Source: Pseudomonadales bacterium (GTDB lineage: Bacteria > Pseudomonadota > Gammaproteobacteria > Pseudomonadales > Halieaceae). From it: a stretch of 64,000 bases of DNA. Position numbers and translations under genes: made by a program. The stretch lies in assembly GCA_024234735.1 (NCBI GenBank), contig JACKNV010000001.1, positions 867,378-931,377 of the forward strand, given 5' to 3'. The notes beneath the pieces are model-generated. The model was given only the letters and a program-made list of their open reading frames with translations. It made no database searches and had not been told where the DNA came from. Of this stretch, positions 57,665-64,000 are shown piece by piece (position 1 is the first letter of the stretch; every line of letters begins with the position of its first letter).

Positions 57665-58825
57665 ATGAACAAGAAAGTCCTATACCCCCTGCTGGTGCTG
57701 GCACTCGGCCTGGCCGCCGCCGTACTCATCGCAATCAACCAGCCCGAGGTCGAACCGGAGGCCTACGAAAGACTGCTGTCGACCGTGCGGGTCATGCGCG
57801 TCGAGGCCCGCACCGAGCACCTGGAAATCACCTCCCAGGGTACGGTGCAGCCGCGCAGCCAGAGCGAGCTCATTCCCGAGGTGTCGGGGCGGGTGGTCTG
57901 GATGTCCCCCTCACTGGTGGGCGGCGGCTCCTTTGCGCGCGATGAAGTCCTGCTGCGCATAGACGATGCCGACTACCAGACGGCGCTCACCCGCGCCCAG
58001 GCAGCCCTGCAGCGGGCCGAGGTGGAATACGAGTTCGCCAGCGATGAACTCAAGCGCATGCAGAGCCTGCGCGGCAAACAGCTGGCCAGCCAACAGCAAC
58101 TCGACACCGCCCGCCGCTCCGCCGACGTCGCCGCGGCCAACCTGGCGGAGAGCCGCGCCGCCCTCGACCAGGCCCGGCGGGACCTGGAGCGCACCCAGTT
58201 GCGGGCGCCCTTCGACGGCCTGGTGCGCAACGAGCAGGTCGATCTCGGCCAGTTCCTCAGCCGCGGCCAGAGCATAGGTACCATCTACGCCACCGACTAT
58301 GTCGAAGTGCGCCTGCCGCTGGCGGCGGATCAACTGATTTACCTGGGCCTGCCGACGTCCACGCGCGGCGAGATAGCGCCCGCCCTGCGGCCCCCGGTGA
58401 CCGTTGCCGCGGACTTTGGCGATGCGCGGCTGCTGTGGGAGGGCGAGCTGGTGCGCCTGGAGGCGGAGTTCGACGAGCGCTCGCGCATGCTGTACGGGGT
58501 GGCGCGGCTGCCCATGGATGTCAACGGCGAGGACGCCCTGCCGGTACCGGTGGGAATGTTCGTGCAGGCTGAGATCCAGGGGCGCAAGGTGGAGAATATT
58601 ATCCGCCTGCCCCGCTCGGCCATGCGCGACAACAACCAGGTACTGGTGGTGGACGAGGACAACCGGCTCAACTTCCGCCATGTCTCCCTGCTGCGTCTTG
58701 AGCACGATGACATGCTGATCGACGACGGCCTGGCCGAGGGCGAGCTGGTGTGCATTTCGCCCCTGCAGACGGTGGTGGAAGGGATGCGGGTGAACCCCTT
58801 CATCGAAGGGGAACAGGCGCAGTGA
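57665..58825 (+). CDS. RND efflux periplasmic adaptor (membrane fusion protein)
   Basis: 386-residue periplasmic adaptor with an N-terminal anchor (VLYPLLVLALGLAAAVLIAI). Regions in order are the barrel and lipoyl halves (TSQGTVQPRSQSELIPEVSGR), an alpha-helical hairpin (ALTRAQAALQRAEVEYEFAS ... NLAESRAALDQARRDLERTQ), the second lipoyl half (LRAPFDGLVRNEQVDLGQF), then beta-barrel and membrane-proximal domains. It would link the RND pump to an outer-membrane channel. The stop overlaps the pump start (GTGA). No channel gene follows, so a shared TolC-like protein is expected. Confidence 0.93.
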   Translation: MNKKVLYPLLVLALGLAAAVLIAINQPEVEPEAYERLLSTVRVMRVEARTEHLEITSQGTVQPRSQSELIPEVSGRVVWMSPSLVGGGSFARDEVLLRIDDADYQTALTRAQAALQRAEVEYEFASDELKRMQSLRGKQLASQQQLDTARRSADVAAANLAESRAALDQARRDLERTQLRAPFDGLVRNEQVDLGQFLSRGQSIGTIYATDYVEVRLPLAADQLIYLGLPTSTRGEIAPALRPPVTVAADFGDARLLWEGELVRLEAEFDERSRMLYGVARLPMDVNGEDALPVPVGMFVQAEIQGRKVENIIRLPRSAMRDNNQVLVVDEDNRLNFRHVSLLRLEHDDMLIDDGLAEGELVCISPLQTVVEGMRVNPFIEGEQAQ

Positions 58826-61800
58826 ACCGTGTCATCGAATGGTTTGCCCACAACCCGGTAGCCGCGAATCTGCTGATGTGGATTCTGATCGTCGGCGGGT
58901 TGCTGGCCCTGCCGCGCACCCACCAGGAGGAGTTTCCCAACCTCGAGGTCGATGCCGTGCAGGTCAGCGTGCCCTACCTGGGCGCCGCCCCCGCCGAAGT
59001 CGAGGCCGGTGTCTGCATACGAGTGGAGGAAGCCATCCAGGGCACCGAGGGCATAGACAAGGTCAGCTCCAGCGCCTCCGAGGGCTACTGTTCGGTGATC
59101 GTCGAACTGGTCGAGGGGGTGGACAAAACCAAGCTGTCCAATGACATCAAGAGCAAAGTCGACGCCATCAGTTCCTTTCCCGCAGAGACCGAGCAGCCGG
59201 TCACCTCGGAGGTTACGTACCTGGCGACAGTGCTGGAGATCGCCCTGGCCGGCAACGCCGATGAGCGCACCCTTAAACTGCTGGGACAACAGTTGCGGGA
59301 CGACCTGGTGGCCCTTCCCAGTGTCTCCCAGGTCGACCTGTTGTTTGCCCGCCCCTATGAGATCTCCGTGGAAGTATCCGAGCAGACCCTGCGGCGCCAC
59401 GGCCTGACCCTGGCGGAGGTCGGTCGCGCCATAGAAAAAAGCTCCCTGGACATCCCCGGCGGCTCCCTCAAGACCGAAGGTGGCGAGATCCTGCTGCGCA
59501 CCAAGGGCCAGGCCTACCGGGGCCAGGAGTTCGAGGACATCGTGGTACTGACCCGGGTCGACGGCACGACCGTCACCCTGGGCGAGATCGCCAACGTGGT
59601 GGACGGTTTCGAGGACAGCGACCTGCGCGCGCGCTTCGACGGCCAACCGGCAGTGGCGCTGAAGGTGTCACGGGTCGGCGAGGAAGATGTGCTGGCGATT
59701 GCCGACGAAGTGAAGGCATACCTGCAGCAGGCGCAGCGCGACCTGCCCGAGGGCATCAGCGTCACCATCTGGCAGGACGAATCACAGGACCTGGTGGACC
59801 GGCTGGATGCGCTGGCCAAGAACGCCCGCAGCGGCCTGCTGCTGGTGCTGCTGGTGCTCACCCTGTTCCTGCGCTTTCGGCTGGCGCTGTGGGTGGCCGC
59901 CGGCATTCCCGTCGCGCTGCTGGGCACCGCCGCGCTGTTCCCGGTGGTCGATATTTCCATCAGCACCATGTCGGTCATGGCGTTCATCCTGGTGCTGGGC
60001 ATCCTGGTGGACGACGCCATTGTGGTGGGCGAGCGGGTCTATGCCCACGAGCAGGAGGGCTATAGCCGCGTGAATGCCGCCGTAACCGGCACCCAGGAAG
60101 TGTCGGTACCGGTGATCTTCGGCGTGTTTACCACCATGGCCACGTTCATTCCCATCATCAATATTCCGGGGCCTTTTGGCGGCTTTTTCCAGCCCCTGGG
60201 TTACACCGTTATCATTGCCCTGGCCTTCAGCATCGTCGAATCACAGATGATCCTCCCCTCCCACCTGGCCCATCGCAAGGCGGAGGCCGAACAGGGCGAC
60301 AATGTCCTGGTCAACCGCTGGCTCAGCCTGCAGGCGCGCATCTCCGGGGGCCTGGAAACGGCCGCCACCCGCTACTACCTGCCCGCGGTCGGCGCGGCCC
60401 TGCGCTGGCGCTACGTGACCGTGGCCTGCGGCGTCGTGGTGCTGGCCCTGGCGCTGTCCCTGTTCATCAGCGGGCGCATGACCTTCCAGTTCTTCCCGGC
60501 GGTAGAGGGCAACCACCTGTACGCCACCCTGACCATGCCGGAGGGCACCCCGGTGGAGGCCACCGCGCGCGCGGTGGGCCAGCTGGAGCGCGCGGCGCGG
60601 GCACTGCAGGCGGAAATGGACCAGGGCCTGGCGGAGGGCGAGCCGAGCATGATCTCCCACGTATTCAGCAGCATCGGCTCCTTTATTCCCAAGGGCAGTA
60701 TCAGCGGCGACATGACCGCCCAGAGCAACCTGGCCGAAATCGGTATCGAGCTGCATATGCCCTCCGACTACGACGGCCAACCGGCGGGCCACTACGCCAA
60801 CCGCTGGCGGGAGCTGACCGGTGGCATTCCCGATGCCATAGAACTGGGTTTTACCGCCCAGGCCTTCGGCGCCGGCAGCGCGATTGAGTTCGAGCTGTAC
60901 GGCAAGAATTTCGATGAACTGCGGGACGCCGCGGCCGAATTGCGCGCGGTATTGCAGGGCTACGACGGGGTACTGGATGTCACCGACTCGTTCCGGGCCG
61001 GCAAGCAGGAAGTGCAGTTGAGCCTGCTGCCGGAGGCCCGCACCCTGGGCCTGAGCCTGGTGGACCTGGGCGACCAGGTGCGCCAGGCTTTCTACGGTTA
61101 CGAGGCCCAGCGCATCCAGCGCGGCAAGGACGACATACGGGTGATGGTCCGCTACCCCGAGGGTGAGCGCCGCTCCCTGGGCGACCTGGAGGGGATGCGT
61201 ATCCGCACCGCGGACGGCACCGAGGTGCCCTTCAGCAGCGTCGCCAGCGTCAATCTCGGTCGCGGCTACACTACCATCCGCCGGGTGGATGGCCAGCGCG
61301 TGGTCACCGTGACCGCCGACGTCAATCGGGATATCACCCCCCCCGAGACTGTCATCAACGCCGTGGTCAGGAAAGACTTGCCGGATATCATAGCGCGCCA
61401 TCCGGGAGTGTCCTATTCCCTGGCCGGGGAGGCCGAGGAGCGGGGCCGCTCAATGGGATCGCTGGCCGCGACCACCCTGCTCGCCCTGCTGGTGATCTAC
61501 GCCCTGCTGGCCATTCCGCTGCAGTCCTATACCCAGCCCCTGATCATCATGAGCGTAATTCCCTTCGGCGCGGTGGGCGCGGTACTGGGCCACCTCATCC
61601 TGGGCATGGACCTGGTGTTCTTCTCACTGCTGGGCATCGTCGCCCTGTCGGGGGTGGTGGTGAACTCCTCCCTGGTACTGGTGGACTACGTCAACAAGCA
61701 GAGAGACTCCAGCGAGGGCCTGGAATGGGTGGTCAGCCATGCCGGCAGCGTGCGTTTCCGACCCATCGTCCTCACCAGCCTGACCACCTTCGTGGGGCTC

Positions 61801-62001
61801 GCGCCGATGATGCTGGACAAGTCGCTTTCCACCATGATGTTCGTACCCATGGCCGCCTCCCTGGGCTTCGGGGTGCTGATGGGCACCGTGGTAACCCTGT
61901 TCCTGGTGCCCTGCCTGCTGCTGGTGCGCGAGGATGTGATGCGCCTGCGCGGGAGGACCGGGCAGGCAGCGGCGCAAGGCGCTGAGACCCGGACCGCCTG
62001 A
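58822..62001 (+). CDS. RND efflux pump permease
   Basis: 1059 residues, GTG start at 58822 overlapping the adaptor stop. The N-terminus (VIEWFAHNPVAANLLMWILI) and twelve helices fit the AcrB/HAE superfamily, with two large periplasmic domains. TM4 carries the proton-relay pair in GILVDDAIVVGERVYAHE. In the TM10 region (GVVVNSSLVLVDYVN) the lysine that AcrB uses in the relay is absent, as in several other subfamilies. The exported compound is unknown; no regulator is adjacent. Confidence 0.93.
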   Translation: MNRVIEWFAHNPVAANLLMWILIVGGLLALPRTHQEEFPNLEVDAVQVSVPYLGAAPAEVEAGVCIRVEEAIQGTEGIDKVSSSASEGYCSVIVELVEGVDKTKLSNDIKSKVDAISSFPAETEQPVTSEVTYLATVLEIALAGNADERTLKLLGQQLRDDLVALPSVSQVDLLFARPYEISVEVSEQTLRRHGLTLAEVGRAIEKSSLDIPGGSLKTEGGEILLRTKGQAYRGQEFEDIVVLTRVDGTTVTLGEIANVVDGFEDSDLRARFDGQPAVALKVSRVGEEDVLAIADEVKAYLQQAQRDLPEGISVTIWQDESQDLVDRLDALAKNARSGLLLVLLVLTLFLRFRLALWVAAGIPVALLGTAALFPVVDISISTMSVMAFILVLGILVDDAIVVGERVYAHEQEGYSRVNAAVTGTQEVSVPVIFGVFTTMATFIPIINIPGPFGGFFQPLGYTVIIALAFSIVESQMILPSHLAHRKAEAEQGDNVLVNRWLSLQARISGGLETAATRYYLPAVGAALRWRYVTVACGVVVLALALSLFISGRMTFQFFPAVEGNHLYATLTMPEGTPVEATARAVGQLERAARALQAEMDQGLAEGEPSMISHVFSSIGSFIPKGSISGDMTAQSNLAEIGIELHMPSDYDGQPAGHYANRWRELTGGIPDAIELGFTAQAFGAGSAIEFELYGKNFDELRDAAAELRAVLQGYDGVLDVTDSFRAGKQEVQLSLLPEARTLGLSLVDLGDQVRQAFYGYEAQRIQRGKDDIRVMVRYPEGERRSLGDLEGMRIRTADGTEVPFSSVASVNLGRGYTTIRRVDGQRVVTVTADVNRDITPPETVINAVVRKDLPDIIARHPGVSYSLAGEAEERGRSMGSLAATTLLALLVIYALLAIPLQSYTQPLIIMSVIPFGAVGAVLGHLILGMDLVFFSLLGIVALSGVVVNSSLVLVDYVNKQRDSSEGLEWVVSHAGSVRFRPIVLTSLTTFVGLAPMMLDKSLSTMMFVPMAASLGFGVLMGTVVTLFLVPCLLLVREDVMRLRGRTGQAAAQGAETRTA

Positions 62002-62014
62002 GGCGGTTACCGGC

Positions 62015-64000
<1,986 letters not shown>

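Overview
The window is about 64 kb of GC-rich (roughly 63-65 %) gammaproteobacterial chromosome. The gene content points to an aerobic, probably marine member of the Halieaceae/Cellvibrionales or a relative; this is my inference from protein resemblance, with no search run. Signs are the divergent sdhCDA/gltA pair, System I cytochrome c maturation, smc-zipA-ligA, a KorAB-type 2-oxoacid:ferredoxin oxidoreductase, and large TonB-dependent receptors. I saw no phage, IS element, rRNA or CRISPR.

Layout. 1-6.5 kb: succinate dehydrogenase (sdhA cut by the window edge) diverges from citrate synthase, then come a FabH-type ketoacyl synthase, hisC and a tRNA-Glu. 6.6-25.3 kb: a phosphate-starvation island. 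On the minus strand it holds phoB-phoR-phoU-pstS-pstC-pstA-pstB-phoU and a Pho-box porin. Beyond these lie less familiar genes: a lipoprotein, a 1165-residue triplicated beta-helix protein and a TonB receptor in one operon, two small secreted proteins, a 41-residue membrane peptide and a 55-residue ribbon-helix-helix protein. Pho-box-like direct repeats precede several of these units. 25.3-30 kb: a korA/korB/GltD-like operon. 30-37.3 kb: smc-zipA-ligA plus a transglycosylase-like lipoprotein. 37.6-45.5 kb: ttcA followed by ccmABCDEFGHI, nearly all overlapping. 45.7-53.3 kb: mdh, a TetR regulator, ybbAP, and tesA-bioA-eamA, with bioA carrying a one-base frameshift in a C run. 53.3-64 kb: a pair of palindromic repeat units, a PhzF protein, a potassium channel with a zinc ribbon, ygiQ, an RND efflux pair and the 3' part of hrpB.

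How the parts work together. PhoR/PhoB and two PhoU proteins should sense phosphate through PstSCAB and control the transporter, the porin and, if the predicted sites are real, the lipoprotein/beta-helix/TonB-receptor operon. That operon would then be an outer-membrane system for a phosphorus compound or another starvation-induced ligand. It is the best candidate here for an undescribed system. The central-carbon genes (sdh, gltA, mdh, kor) surround 2-oxoglutarate and the TCA cycle. The ccm genes mature c-type cytochromes for respiration.
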